From: Porphyrobacter sp. LM 6
GTDB lineage: Bacteria > Pseudomonadota > Alphaproteobacteria > Sphingomonadales > Sphingomonadaceae
Length of the DNA stretch: 64,000 nt
Direction: 5' to 3'
Assembly (NCBI RefSeq): GCF_001720465.1
Contig: NZ_CP017113.1
Location: 744,001 to 808,000, forward strand
The position numbers and the translations under genes are program-made. The notes under the pieces were generated by a model. The model saw only the letters and a list, made by a program, of their open reading frames with translations, was not told the DNA's origin and did no database searches. Each line of letters opens with the position of its first letter. Position 1 is the stretch's first letter. Below are positions 26,408 through 34,605 of the stretch, piece after piece.

Positions 26408-26438
26408 GGGGCGGCTCGAAAGAGCCGCCCCATTTTTT
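26408..26438 (+). terminator. Rho-independent terminator after TonB receptor
   Basis: GGGGCGGCTC and GAGCCGCCCC form a 10-bp perfect stem with a GAAA loop, followed by ATTTTTT. It ends the receptor transcript. Confidence 0.9.
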
Positions 26439-26456
26439 ATCCTTTTGCGCTGAGGG

Positions 26457-26555
26457 CCGGTCGCGCAAGCGACCGCAAGGCCAAGCGGCCGCTCCGCAGG
26501 TGCTCGATCCCGCAGGGATCGAAACGCACCGAGGACGCAGCCGCGGAGGCGGCTG
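26457..26555 (-). repeat. Dispersed multi-hairpin intergenic repeat, copy 2
   Basis: Read on the minus strand it carries GTCCTCGGTG, CGATCCCTGCGGGATCG, GCACCTGCGG, TGGCCTTGCGGT and GCGCGACCG in the same order as 11432-11535 on the plus strand. GGTCGCGCAAGCGACC and CGATCCCTGCGGGATCG are local hairpins. It lies after the terminator and touches the 3' end of the acyl-CoA dehydrogenase gene. Confidence 0.6.
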
Positions 26556-26558
26556 CGC

Positions 26559-27722
26559 TCACATACCCCGAGCGATCACCATCTTCATGACTTCGTTCGA
26601 GCCGCCGAAGATGCGGGTGATGCGGCTGTCGCGGTACATGCGCGCGATCGGGTAATCGTTGATGAAGCCCGCGCCGCCGTGGAATTGCAGGCACTTGTCG
26701 ACGACTTCGCCCTGCAGCTCGGTCACCCAGTACTTCGCCATGCAGGCCGTCGCGACATCGAGTTCGCCCTTGAGGTGGCGGGCGATGCAGTCGTTGACGA
26801 ACACGCGCGCGGCGGTGCTGCGGGCCTTGAGGTCGGCCATCACGAACTGCGTGTTCTGGAAATCCCAGATCGTCTGCCCGAAAGCCTTGCGGTTCTTGAC
26901 ATAGTCCATCGTCGTTTCGAGCGCGCGCTCGATCCCGTTGATGGCGCCCACGGCGATGATCAGGCGTTCCTGCGGCAGCTCGCCCATCAGTTGGTAGAAG
27001 CCCTTGCCCTCGACCCCGCCCAGCACGTTCTCGGCCGGCACGAACACATTGTCGAAGAACAGCTCGGAAGTGTCCGCCGCGTCGAGCCCGATCTTGTCGA
27101 GCTTGCGCCCGCGCTGGAAGCCTTCGGCGCCCTCGGTCTCGAGCAGCATCAGCGAGATGCCCTTGGCGCGTTCGTTGGGATCGGTCTTCGCGACGACGAT
27201 GATGAAGTCGGCGATCTGGCCGCTCGAGATATAGGTCTTGGACCCGCTGATGCGGTAGCCGTTGCCGTCCTTCACCGCGGTGGTGGTGATCGACTGGAGG
27301 TCGGAGCCCACGCCCGGCTCGGTCATGGCGATCGCGCTGACGAGGTCGCCGGAGACGAGGCGGGGGAGGTACTTCTGCTTCTGCTCCTCGGTGCCGTGGC
27401 GCACGAGATAGGGCAGGATCACCGTGTTGTGGAGCGAGGCGGCGAACCCATCAACGCCGTGCTTGGCCTGCTGGTCGATCACCACGAGGTCATGACGGAA
27501 GTCGCCGCCGTGGCCGCCGTATTCACTCGGCACCGAAACGCCGAGCAGGCCGGCTGCGCCGGCTTCGCGCCAGAACTCGCGTTCGACCTGACCATCTTCG
27601 CGCCACTTCTCGACGCGCTTCTGCGGGGCGTGCTGCTGGTAGAACTTGCCGACCGCGTCGGCGAAGATGGCGATTTCCTCGTCTTCCATGAAGGCGGGCT
27701 GGGGGACATTGAGGACGGACAT
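26559..27722 (-). CDS. Acyl-CoA dehydrogenase
   Basis: A 387-residue flavoenzyme that makes 2,3-enoyl-CoA. Typical segments: LGVSVPSEYGGHGGDF, AIAMTEPGVGSDLQSITTTA, YRISGSKTYISSGQIADF, RKAFGQTIWDFQNTQF, and the C-terminal QFHGGAGFINDYPIARMYRDSRITRIFGGSNEVM (in part) around the catalytic base. ATG 27722 starts the family-like N-terminus MSVLNVPQPAFMEDEE. It sits with crotonase and thiolase genes, suggesting a short beta-oxidation set, although it is separated from the crotonase gene by a parS-like site. The fatty-acid or amino-acid substrate is unknown. Confidence 0.93.
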   Translation of the reverse strand: MSVLNVPQPAFMEDEEIAIFADAVGKFYQQHAPQKRVEKWREDGQVEREFWREAGAAGLLGVSVPSEYGGHGGDFRHDLVVIDQQAKHGVDGFAASLHNTVILPYLVRHGTEEQKQKYLPRLVSGDLVSAIAMTEPGVGSDLQSITTTAVKDGNGYRISGSKTYISSGQIADFIIVVAKTDPNERAKGISLMLLETEGAEGFQRGRKLDKIGLDAADTSELFFDNVFVPAENVLGGVEGKGFYQLMGELPQERLIIAVGAINGIERALETTMDYVKNRKAFGQTIWDFQNTQFVMADLKARSTAARVFVNDCIARHLKGELDVATACMAKYWVTELQGEVVDKCLQFHGGAGFINDYPIARMYRDSRITRIFGGSNEVMKMVIARGM

Positions 27723-27767
27723 TGCTCTTACTCTCCTCGCAATGGTCGGACCCTCTGCCAAGGCTAT

Positions 27768-27783
27768 TGTTCCACGTGGAACA
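27768..27783. promoter_or_regulatory. parS-like centromere site
   Basis: TGTTCCACGTGGAACA is a perfect 16-bp palindrome matching the bacterial ParB-binding parS consensus (TGTTTCACGTGAAACA) at 14 of 16 positions; the two differing bases are a compensated pair. It is intergenic. An identical copy lies at 40726-40741. Confidence 0.75.
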
Positions 27784-27874
27784 TCGGGGCAAGACGGGCC
27801 TAAAGGGGGTCTGGACGGGGTCTAAGCGGGTCTGGAGCGGCCCGGGATGCACCCCGCAGCCGCTCCGCGAGACC

Positions 27875-28648
27875 TTACTTGCCCGTCCAGTTCGGCTTGC
27901 GCTTTTCGGCGAAGGCGGCCGCGCCCTCGCGCGCATCGTGGCTGACGAACACCGGACCGATCAGCTGGCCCTGCTTGGCGTAGCGTTCGTCCATCGCCCA
28001 GCCGCGCGATTCCTTCACGATCTGCTTCGACACGCGAACGGCGAGCGGGCCATTGGCCGCGATCCGCGCAGCCAGTGCCTTGGCGGCATCAAGCGCCGAA
28101 CCTTCGGTCACTTCGTTGATCAGGCCGAGCTGGAACGCGCGTGCGGCATCGATGAAGTCGCCGGTCAGCGCCAGCTCCATCGCGACGCGCTGCGGGATCT
28201 GGTCGGGCAGCATCATCACGCCGCCGGCCGCCGCCACAAGGCCGCGCTTCACTTCGGGAATGCCGAACTTCGCGCCCGCATGGGCGACCACGAGATCACA
28301 AGCGATCATCAGTTCGAGCCCGCCCGCGAGCGCATAGCCTTCCACCGCAGCGATCAGCGGCTTCTTCGGCGGGGCTTCGACCACGCCGCCGAATCCGCGA
28401 CCCTCAACGGTCGGCCGCTCACCGCGCAGGAAGCCCTTCAGATCCATGCCCGAACAGAAGGTGCCGCCCGCGCCGGTCAGGATGCCGACGCGCAGATCGT
28501 CTTCCGCATCCAGCCGGTCCATCGCCGCAGCGATTCCCTCGGCCGCGGCGCGGGTCATCGCGTTCTTGGCATCGGGGCGGTTGATGGTGACGATGAGGAC
28601 GCCGTCCTCGACCTGGGTCAGCACTTCAGGGGCAGCGGTATCGCTCAC
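27875..28648 (-). CDS. Enoyl-CoA hydratase/isomerase (crotonase) family
   Basis: A 257-residue crotonase-fold protein. It shows INRPDAKNAMTRA, the oxyanion-hole segment GTFCSGMDLKGFL, and VEGYALAGGLELMIACDLVVAH. The second region has GIPEVKRGLVAAAGGV, in which the position of the usual second catalytic Glu is not clearly filled, so the exact reaction (hydration, isomerisation or other) is unsure. It faces the thiolase gene across 115 bases holding a CGTTTCGAAACG palindrome, and belongs with the acyl-CoA catabolic group. Confidence 0.88.
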   Translation of the reverse strand: MSDTAAPEVLTQVEDGVLIVTINRPDAKNAMTRAAAEGIAAAMDRLDAEDDLRVGILTGAGGTFCSGMDLKGFLRGERPTVEGRGFGGVVEAPPKKPLIAAVEGYALAGGLELMIACDLVVAHAGAKFGIPEVKRGLVAAAGGVMMLPDQIPQRVAMELALTGDFIDAARAFQLGLINEVTEGSALDAAKALAARIAANGPLAVRVSKQIVKESRGWAMDERYAKQGQLIGPVFVSHDAREGAAAFAEKRKPNWTGK

Positions 28649-28677
28649 AGCTCTCTCTCCTATCGAAAATGTGATTA

Positions 28678-28689
28678 CGTTTCGAAACG
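28678..28689. promoter_or_regulatory. 12-bp palindrome between divergent crotonase and thiolase genes
   Basis: CGTTTCGAAACG is a perfect palindrome in the AT-richer part of a 115-base divergent promoter region. Its place suggests one operator for both genes, perhaps for a TetR-family fatty-acid regulator. The regulator is inferred. Confidence 0.4.
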
Positions 28690-28763
28690 CAATTCTTGTG
28701 CGAGTGGTGCAGTGGGTTTACGGACGCGTCAACCGCAATTTCGCTAGATCGGAGAGGATCACC

Positions 28764-30032
28764 ATGGCCGAAGCTTACATCATCGACGCTGTCCGCACCC
28801 CGCGCGGGATCGGCAAGCAGGGCAAGGGCGCGCTGGCCGCGTGCCACCCGCAGCATCTGGCCGCCACGGTGCTCAAGGCGATCAAGGACCGCAACAACCT
28901 CGACACCAAGACCGTCGATGACGTGATCTGGTCGGTCAGCACGCAGGACGGGATGCAGGCGGGCGACATGGGCCGCATGGCCGCGCTCGACGCGGGCTAT
29001 GATATCACCTCGTCCGGCACCACGCTCGACCGCTTCTGCGGCGGCGGGATCACCAGCGTCGCGCTCGCCGCCGCGCAGGTGATGAGCGGAATGGAAGATT
29101 GCGTCGTCGCCGGCGGGACGGAGATGATGAGCCTCACCGCCGCCATGTCGCAGGAGAAGATGCGCGCCGGGATCAAGCCGCCGATGATGGGCAGCTACAA
29201 CCAGCGTCTCCAGAAGGTGCACCCGCAGTCGCACCAGGGGATTTGCGGCGATGCGATTGCCTCGAAGGAAGGCTTCACCCGCGAAGAGCTCGACGAAGTC
29301 GGCTATCGCTCGCAGGTGCGCGCGGCCGAAGCCATCGCCGAAGGCCGCTTCGCCAAATCGGTGGTGCCGGTGGTGGCTGACGATGGCACGGTGCTGCTCG
29401 ATCACGAGGAATATCCGCGCCCGCAGACCACGATGGAAGACCTCGCCAAGCTGGAGCCGGCCTTCCCCAAGATCGCCGACGTTCCTCTGGACGAGGCTGG
29501 CACGACCTTCCGCAAGCTGATCAACCAGAAGTATCCCGATCTCGAGATCAAGCACTTCCACCACGCGGGTAACTCCTCGGGCGTGGTCGATGGCGCCGCT
29601 GCGGTGCTGATCACCTCCAAGGCCTATGCCGAAAAGCACGGGTTGAAGCCGCGCGCGCGCATCGTCGCCACCGCCAACATGGGCGATGATCCGACGCTGA
29701 TGCTCAACGCGCCGGTGCCGGCGGCGAAGAAGGTGCTGGCCAAGGCTGGCCTCACCACCGAGGACATCGATCTTTACGAGATCAACGAGGCTTTCGCCGT
29801 CGTCGCCGCAAAGTTCGTGCGCGACCTCGGGCTGAGCTGGGACAACGTCAACGTCAACGGCGGCTCGATTGCGCTGGGTCACCCGATCGGCGCGACTGGT
29901 TCGATCCTGATCGGCACGGTCGTGGACGAACTCGAGCGTCGCGGTGGCCGCTATGGCCTCGTCACCATGTGCGCGGCGGGCGGCATGGCTCCGGCGATCA
30001 TCGTCGAGCGCGTCGACGGCTTCGTCGACTGA
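28764..30032 (+). CDS. Acetyl-CoA C-acyltransferase (thiolase)
   Basis: A 422-residue thiolase that splits 3-ketoacyl-CoA or condenses acetyl-CoA. It has the nucleophile Cys92 in TLDRFCGGGITSVALAAAQV, the motif EINEAFAVVAAKF, GHPIGATG with the catalytic His (about 373), and CAAGGMAPA with the second Cys (about 403). ATG 28764 has a good GGAGAGGA site. Eleven bases separate it from the next thiolase-like gene, so the two are an operon. Confidence 0.93.
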   Translation: MAEAYIIDAVRTPRGIGKQGKGALAACHPQHLAATVLKAIKDRNNLDTKTVDDVIWSVSTQDGMQAGDMGRMAALDAGYDITSSGTTLDRFCGGGITSVALAAAQVMSGMEDCVVAGGTEMMSLTAAMSQEKMRAGIKPPMMGSYNQRLQKVHPQSHQGICGDAIASKEGFTREELDEVGYRSQVRAAEAIAEGRFAKSVVPVVADDGTVLLDHEEYPRPQTTMEDLAKLEPAFPKIADVPLDEAGTTFRKLINQKYPDLEIKHFHHAGNSSGVVDGAAAVLITSKAYAEKHGLKPRARIVATANMGDDPTLMLNAPVPAAKKVLAKAGLTTEDIDLYEINEAFAVVAAKFVRDLGLSWDNVNVNGGSIALGHPIGATGSILIGTVVDELERRGGRYGLVTMCAAGGMAPAIIVERVDGFVD

Positions 30033-30042
30033 GTCTGCACGC

Positions 30043-31572
30043 ATGATCGCTGACACCACGCCCGTCATCGTCGGGGTCGGGCAGTATTCGGAACGGGTCG
30101 GAGAGCCCGGTTACGAGGCGCTGTCCTATATGGACCTTGCCGGACGGGCGCTGGGGGCAGCGATTGCGGATTCGGGAGCGAGAGGGGACGTGGCGGGCGC
30201 CATCGATACGCTCGCCGCGATCCGCGCCTTCGAAATGTCGCGGCCCGACAGGAAGCCTCCCTTCGGCGCGGCGGATAATGTGCCGCGCGCGATTGCCAAG
30301 CGGGTGGGCGCCAATCCGGCGCGCGCGATCCTCACCACCACCGGCGGGCAGACTAACCAGCAATTGGTGGGCGAATTCGCCACGGCGATTGCGGCGGGGG
30401 ACAGCCAATGTGCGGTGATCGTCGGCTCCGAGGCGATCTCGACCGTGCTGGCGCTCTCGGCCAAGGGCGAAATCCCCGACTGGTCGGAAGCCATCGGCGG
30501 CGAGTTCGAGGATCAGGGCTTCGGGGTCGAGGAACTGCTCGAGCCAGTGCTGTTCATGCACGGCGCGAGCGGGGCGATCCCGCTCTATGCGCTCGCGGAG
30601 AATGCGCGGCGGCACAAGCTGGGCATGGGGCTGGAGGAATACCGCCTCGAAATCGGCAAGCTGTTTGCGCCTTTCACGCGGGTCGCGGCGGCGAACCCGC
30701 ACTCGGCAGCGCCCGTCGAGCGCACGGCTGAGGAACTCGCCACCGTTACCGATCGCAACCGCATCGTGGCCGAACCCTATCCGCGCATGACTGTGGCGCG
30801 CGATCAGGTGAACCAGGCCGCCGCGATCATCGTCGCTTCGGCGGGGCTGGCGCGGGCGCTGGGCGTGCCGGAAGACAAGTGGGTGCACATCCACGCCGTC
30901 ACCGCCGCGACCGAGCTGAAGCTGTCGCAGCGGCCCGATCTGTCGGCCAACCCGGCCTCGCTCGGTTCTGTCGATGCGGCGCTGGCGCGGGCGGGCAAGT
31001 CGATTGCCGACATGCGCTACATTGACTTCTATTCGTGCTTCGCGATCCCCGTCTTCAACCAGTGCGACCACTTCGGCCTGTCGGCGGATGACCCGCGCGG
31101 GCTGACGCTGACGGGGGGCCTGCCGTTCTTCGGCGGGGCGGGGAACAACTACTCGGCCCACGCCATCGCCGAGGCGGTGCAGCGGGTGCGCGGCGACCGG
31201 GGCGGCTTCGCGCTGGTCGGTGCCAACGGCGGCTGGATGAGCAAATATGCCACCGGCATCTATTCGACGGAAGCCGCAGACTGGAGCGCGAACGATCGCT
31301 TCGCCGTGCTCCCCAAGGCGACCGACAAGGTGCCGCTCGCCAAGGAGCCGGTGGCGAGCGCGGTGGTCGAGACCTACACCATCAACCGCGGCCCCAAGGG
31401 TGCCGAGGCGATCTTCATCGGCCGCTCGGACGCGGGCGAGCGGGTGGTGGGCAATGCCGATCTGACCGACGCGGCCACGGCAGAGGCCTTCGAAAGCGGC
31501 GAACCTTTCGGCAAGCGGCTCGCCCTGACGCAGGACGAGCGCGGGCGGACTGTCGGGCGGCTTAGCGTCTAG
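30043..31572 (+). CDS. Thiolase-like protein (SCP-x/TLP1 type) lacking the nucleophilic Cys
   Basis: A 509-residue protein of the thiolase superfamily: TTTGGQTNQQLVGEF in the position of the nucleophile loop, FYSCFAIPVFNQ, and GGLPFFGGAGNNYSAHAIAE. The loop has Gln where active thiolases have Cys, as in thiolase-like proteins type 1. About 100 extra residues at the C-terminus (after GANGGWMSKYATGIYST) fit the additional domain of that group. It may bind rather than cleave acyl-CoA. It overlaps the convergent decarboxylase-family gene by 11 bases. Confidence 0.8.
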   Translation: MIADTTPVIVGVGQYSERVGEPGYEALSYMDLAGRALGAAIADSGARGDVAGAIDTLAAIRAFEMSRPDRKPPFGAADNVPRAIAKRVGANPARAILTTTGGQTNQQLVGEFATAIAAGDSQCAVIVGSEAISTVLALSAKGEIPDWSEAIGGEFEDQGFGVEELLEPVLFMHGASGAIPLYALAENARRHKLGMGLEEYRLEIGKLFAPFTRVAAANPHSAAPVERTAEELATVTDRNRIVAEPYPRMTVARDQVNQAAAIIVASAGLARALGVPEDKWVHIHAVTAATELKLSQRPDLSANPASLGSVDAALARAGKSIADMRYIDFYSCFAIPVFNQCDHFGLSADDPRGLTLTGGLPFFGGAGNNYSAHAIAEAVQRVRGDRGGFALVGANGGWMSKYATGIYSTEAADWSANDRFAVLPKATDKVPLAKEPVASAVVETYTINRGPKGAEAIFIGRSDAGERVVGNADLTDAATAEAFESGEPFGKRLALTQDERGRTVGRLSV

Positions 31573-32200
31573 AACCGCCCAGAAAGTCCAGCGCGTCGAA
31601 GCCTTCGGGCGCGGCCACTTCCACGATGGGATCATCCCGGTCGTCGAACTCGGTCCTGAGCGCGCGGCTCATGATCGCGTGCATATGATAAAGGCAGGTA
31701 ATGTAGGTCAGCTCGAGGATTTCCTCGTCGCTGAACGCCGCCTTCAATTCCGCGAACAGCGCATCGGGCACGCGCCCGCCGTGGCACACCAGCCGGTCGG
31801 CATAGGCGAGCACCAGCCGCTCCTTCGCGTCGAACACGTCCGATGCCTGCCACACCGGAAGGGCTGCGATCTTGGCCTCGCTCACGCCCAGCCCGCGCAG
31901 GGACTTGCAGTGCTGCGAGAACACGAATTGCGATCCGGTCGCCCACCCCGCCCAGGTCTGGCCGAGTTCGCGCAAAGCCGGATCGAGCTTGCGTGCGGGC
32001 GAGCGGTAATAGGCGAAGCCCTGCGCCGCGTGGCGGAGCGTATCGGGCGAAAGCGCGAACACGCTCCACCAGTCGCCGCGCGTGCCGGTGGCGGTGCCGG
32101 GTTCGCTCACCGGATCGCGATCCCCGAACAGCTGGGTGTAGAGCGGCAGGGCGACCTTCTCGTCCGCCTCGGCGCGGGGAACTTCGCGCAGGCGCGGCAT
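31562..32200 (-). CDS. Carboxymuconolactone-decarboxylase-family protein
   Basis: A 212-residue all-helical protein of the AhpD/CMD fold: WAGWATGSQFVFSQHCKSLRGLGVSEAKI and FDAKERLVLAYADRLVC (partly quoted), then FSDEEILELTYITCLYHM. The CxxC of AhpD peroxidase-type members is absent, so a redox role is unlikely. Its start overlaps the end of the VOC gene (ATGA), but that gene has a premature stop, so coupled translation of this gene may be reduced. Confidence 0.78.
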   Translation of the reverse strand: MPRLREVPRAEADEKVALPLYTQLFGDRDPVSEPGTATGTRGDWWSVFALSPDTLRHAAQGFAYYRSPARKLDPALRELGQTWAGWATGSQFVFSQHCKSLRGLGVSEAKIAALPVWQASDVFDAKERLVLAYADRLVCHGGRVPDALFAELKAAFSDEEILELTYITCLYHMHAIMSRALRTEFDDRDDPIVEVAAPEGFDALDFLGGSRR

Positions 32201-32727
32201 CAGGCGGGCTCCGCTGCGGTGGCAGGCGCGTGGCGCACATCCTCCGGCCCAAAGGCGCGGGTGGTGGCGGCGAATTCGAGCATGATCCCGTTGGGATCGG
32301 TGAAATAGACCGAGCGCACGAACACGCCCTCGTGCGTCTCCCTCGCATAGCCCGAGGGGCTGTCGTCGTGGTTGAACACCATGTGGGTGTGCGGCACGCC
32401 CGCTTCCTGCAACCGGTCGAGCGCGGCTTCCAGTTCGGCCTCGTCCATGTTGAAGGCGAGGTGGTTCATCGATCCGACGGCGGTCTTGGCGTCGAACGGG
32501 AACTTCCTGACCGAAGCGATCCCCGGTGCGGCGGGCGGGCCATCCGCCTACCAGAAGAACGCCACCGCATTGCCCCCGCCGCAATCGAAGAAGAAGTGCT
32601 GCCCGCCGCCCGGCAGCTCGACTGTCTTGAACAGCGGCATCCCCAGCACTTCGGTGTAGAACCGGGTGGTTTCCGCCATGTCGCGGCACACCAGCGCGAT
32701 GTGGTTGATCCCGCTCGTTCGTATCAT
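32200..32727 (-). pseudogene. VOC-family (glyoxalase/dioxygenase-like) gene with in-frame TAG
   Basis: Read from ATG 32727 the frame gives a VOC half-domain (MIRTSGINHIALVCRDMAET; FYTEVLGMPLFKT; HFFFDCGGGNAVAFFW), then TAG at 32548-32550 (codon 60), then continues in the same frame with ADGPPAAPGIASVR, MNHLAFNMDEAELEAALDRL and SVYFTDPNGIMLEFA to its normal end. Apart from this one codon the 175-residue protein looks intact. A point mutation (for example from TGG or TAT), a sequencing error, or suppression are the options. An internal ATG at 32469 could give only the second half. It overlaps the downstream decarboxylase-family gene by four bases. Confidence 0.8.
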
Positions 32728-32805
32728 CGCCTCTCTCCCTCAAGCGCAAATCTGCCCTGATCGCGCGCGGCTGGCAATCGCTTGCGCGAATCGGCCTTTT
32801 CAGGT

Positions 32806-32829
32806 AGATGGTTTCAATTGAAACTATCT
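32806..32829. promoter_or_regulatory. Operator-like palindrome before hppD
   Basis: GTTTCAATTGAAAC (32811-32824) is a perfect 14-bp palindrome, extended by AGAT and ATCT arms to 24 bp with one mismatched pair. It lies 26 bases before the hppD start and between divergent units, so it could control both. The form resembles MarR-family operators; the protein is not in the window. Confidence 0.5.
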
Positions 32830-32849
32830 CGCCAGCGGGGACTGACACG

Positions 32850-33965
32850 ATGAACGCGCCCACAAAAGACCTGTTCGACAACCCGATCGGCCTCGACGGG
32901 TTCGAATTCGTCGAGTTCTGCGCGCCGGAAAAGGGCGTGCTCGAACCGGTGTTCGAAGCGATGGGCTTCACCCGCGTCGCGCAGCACCGTTCGAAGGACG
33001 TGCACCTGTGGCGTCAAGGCGGCATCAACCTCATCGCCAATTACGAACCGCGCAGCGCCGCATGGTACTTCGCGCGCGAACATGGTGCTTCGGCCTGCGG
33101 CATGGCCTTCCGCGTGCGCGATGCGGCCAAGGCCTATGACACGCTGATCGCCCGCGGGGCCGAACCCGTCGCTGTCCAGACTGGCGTGATGGAGCTGCGT
33201 ATCCCTGCCATCCGCGGCATCGGCGGGGCGATCCTCTATCTGGTCGACCGCTATGAGGGTGCAGCAACCGGCAAACGCCTCACCATCTACGACATCGATT
33301 TCGATTACCTGCCGGGCGTCGACAAGCACCCCGTCGGCGCAGGCTTCCACACCATCGATCACCTCACCCACAACGTCTACACCGGGCGGATGAAGTACTG
33401 GGCCGATTACTACGAGACCCTGTTCAACTTCCGCGAGATCCGCTTCTTCGACATCAAGGGCGAATATACCGGCCTCACCTCCAAGGCGCTGACCGCGCCC
33501 GACGGCAAGATCCGCATCCCGCTCAATGAGGAAGGCGAAGGCGGCAAGGGCCAGATCGAGGAATTCCTGCGCGCCTTCAACGGCGAGGGCATCCAGCACA
33601 TCGCGCTGATCTGCGATGATCTGGTCGCCTGCTGGGACCGCCTGCAAAAGCTCGGCGTGCCCTTCATGACCGCGCCGCCTGCGACCTATTACGCGATGCT
33701 CGACGAACGTCTGCCGGGCCACGGCGAGAACGTTGATGCGCTCAAGATGCGCGGCATTCTGCTCGATGGCACCACCGACGGCGGCAGCCCGCGCCTGCTC
33801 CTGCAAATCTTCGCGCAGGCGCAGGTCGGTCCGGTGTTCTTCGAATTCATCCAGCGCAAGGGCGACGAAGGCTTCGGCGAAGGCAACTTCAAGGCCTTGT
33901 TCGAAAGCATGGAGCGCGACCAGATCCTGCGCGGCGTGCTGGAAGTCGAGGAGCCGGCCCAATGA
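32850..33965 (+). CDS. hppD: 4-hydroxyphenylpyruvate dioxygenase
   Basis: The Fe(II) enzyme turns 4-hydroxyphenylpyruvate into homogentisate in tyrosine breakdown. The 371-residue protein has two VOC modules; the second holds the metal ligands His171 ([11 protein letters not shown]), His250 ([11 protein letters not shown]) and Glu332 ([11 protein letters not shown]), with the standard spacing of 79 and 82 residues. ATG 32850 starts just after the operator-like palindrome. The next VOC gene overlaps by four bases. Homogentisate dioxygenase and fumarylacetoacetase genes are not in the window. Confidence 0.95.
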   Translation: MNAPTKDLFDNPIGLDGFEFVEFCAPEKGVLEPVFEAMGFTRVAQHRSKDVHLWRQGGINLIANYEPRSAAWYFAREHGASACGMAFRVRDAAKAYDTLIARGAEPVAVQTGVMELRIPAIRGIGGAILYLVDRYEGAATGKRLTIYDIDFDYLPGVDKHPVGAGFHTIDHLTHNVYTGRMKYWADYYETLFNFREIRFFDIKGEYTGLTSKALTAPDGKIRIPLNEEGEGGKGQIEEFLRAFNGEGIQHIALICDDLVACWDRLQKLGVPFMTAPPATYYAMLDERLPGHGENVDALKMRGILLDGTTDGGSPRLLLQIFAQAQVGPVFFEFIQRKGDEGFGEGNFKALFESMERDQILRGVLEVEEPAQ

Positions 33966-34525
33966 CCCACCCCGTAGCCCTGTCAGGCATCCACCACGCC
34001 GCCTATCGCTGCAAGGACGCGAAGGAGACCGTGGAGTGGTACGCCCGTGTGCTCGGCATGACCTACACCACCGCCTTTGCAGAGGATCACGTGCCCTCGA
34101 CCGGCGAGTATGATCCCTACATGCACATCTTCCTCGATGCGGGGAACGGCAACATCCTCGCCTTCTTCGAACTGCCCAACCAGCCGGAGATGGGGAAGGA
34201 CCCGAACACCCCGGCCTGGGTGCAGCACCTCGCGCTGAAGGTGCCGTCCGAGGAGGCGCTGCTGGCGGCCAAGGCGCATGTCGAGGCGCAAGGCATCGAC
34301 GTGCTCGGCCCGACGCATCACGGCATCTTCAAGTCAATCTACTTCTTCGACCCCAACGGCCACCGCGTCGAACTCGCCGCCGATATCGGCACGGCGGAGC
34401 AATATGAAGAGCTTGCCCGCGTCGCGCCGGTGATGCTGGAAGAGTGGTCGCAGACCAAGAAAGCCCCGCGCCACGCCGACTGGCTCCACGAAATCGCCCG
34501 CGCGGAGCATGCGGCGAAGGCCTGA
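33962..34525 (+). CDS. VOC-family protein coupled to hppD
   Basis: A 187-residue glyoxalase/dioxygenase-superfamily protein: [51 protein letters not shown], and [17 protein letters not shown]. The His and Glu positions (HHAAYRC, LAFFE, QHLAL, VELAA) suit a metal site. A four-base ATGA overlap with hppD implies a linked role in aromatic amino-acid or homogentisate metabolism; the reaction is unknown. It is of the same broad type as the broken VOC gene at 32.2-32.7 kb. Confidence 0.82.
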   Translation: MTHPVALSGIHHAAYRCKDAKETVEWYARVLGMTYTTAFAEDHVPSTGEYDPYMHIFLDAGNGNILAFFELPNQPEMGKDPNTPAWVQHLALKVPSEEALLAAKAHVEAQGIDVLGPTHHGIFKSIYFFDPNGHRVELAADIGTAEQYEELARVAPVMLEEWSQTKKAPRHADWLHEIARAEHAAKA

Positions 34526-34605
34526 GGCGTGCCTTTTTGATCTGACGCAAAGCGCACCTGTGCCGACTCCATCACCTTGGCATCAACCAAGGGGGGATTC
34601 GGTCC

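Noticed and set aside
26437..26694. Reading frame across the 3' repeat and the acyl-CoA dehydrogenase end
   Set aside because: It is an antisense/off-frame shadow of the dehydrogenase with an Arg-rich translation and no ribosome site.
34559..34576. TGT-N12-ACC upstream of bchE as a PpsR site
   Set aside because: One half-site base differs and no second site is near, so it is not reported as a feature.
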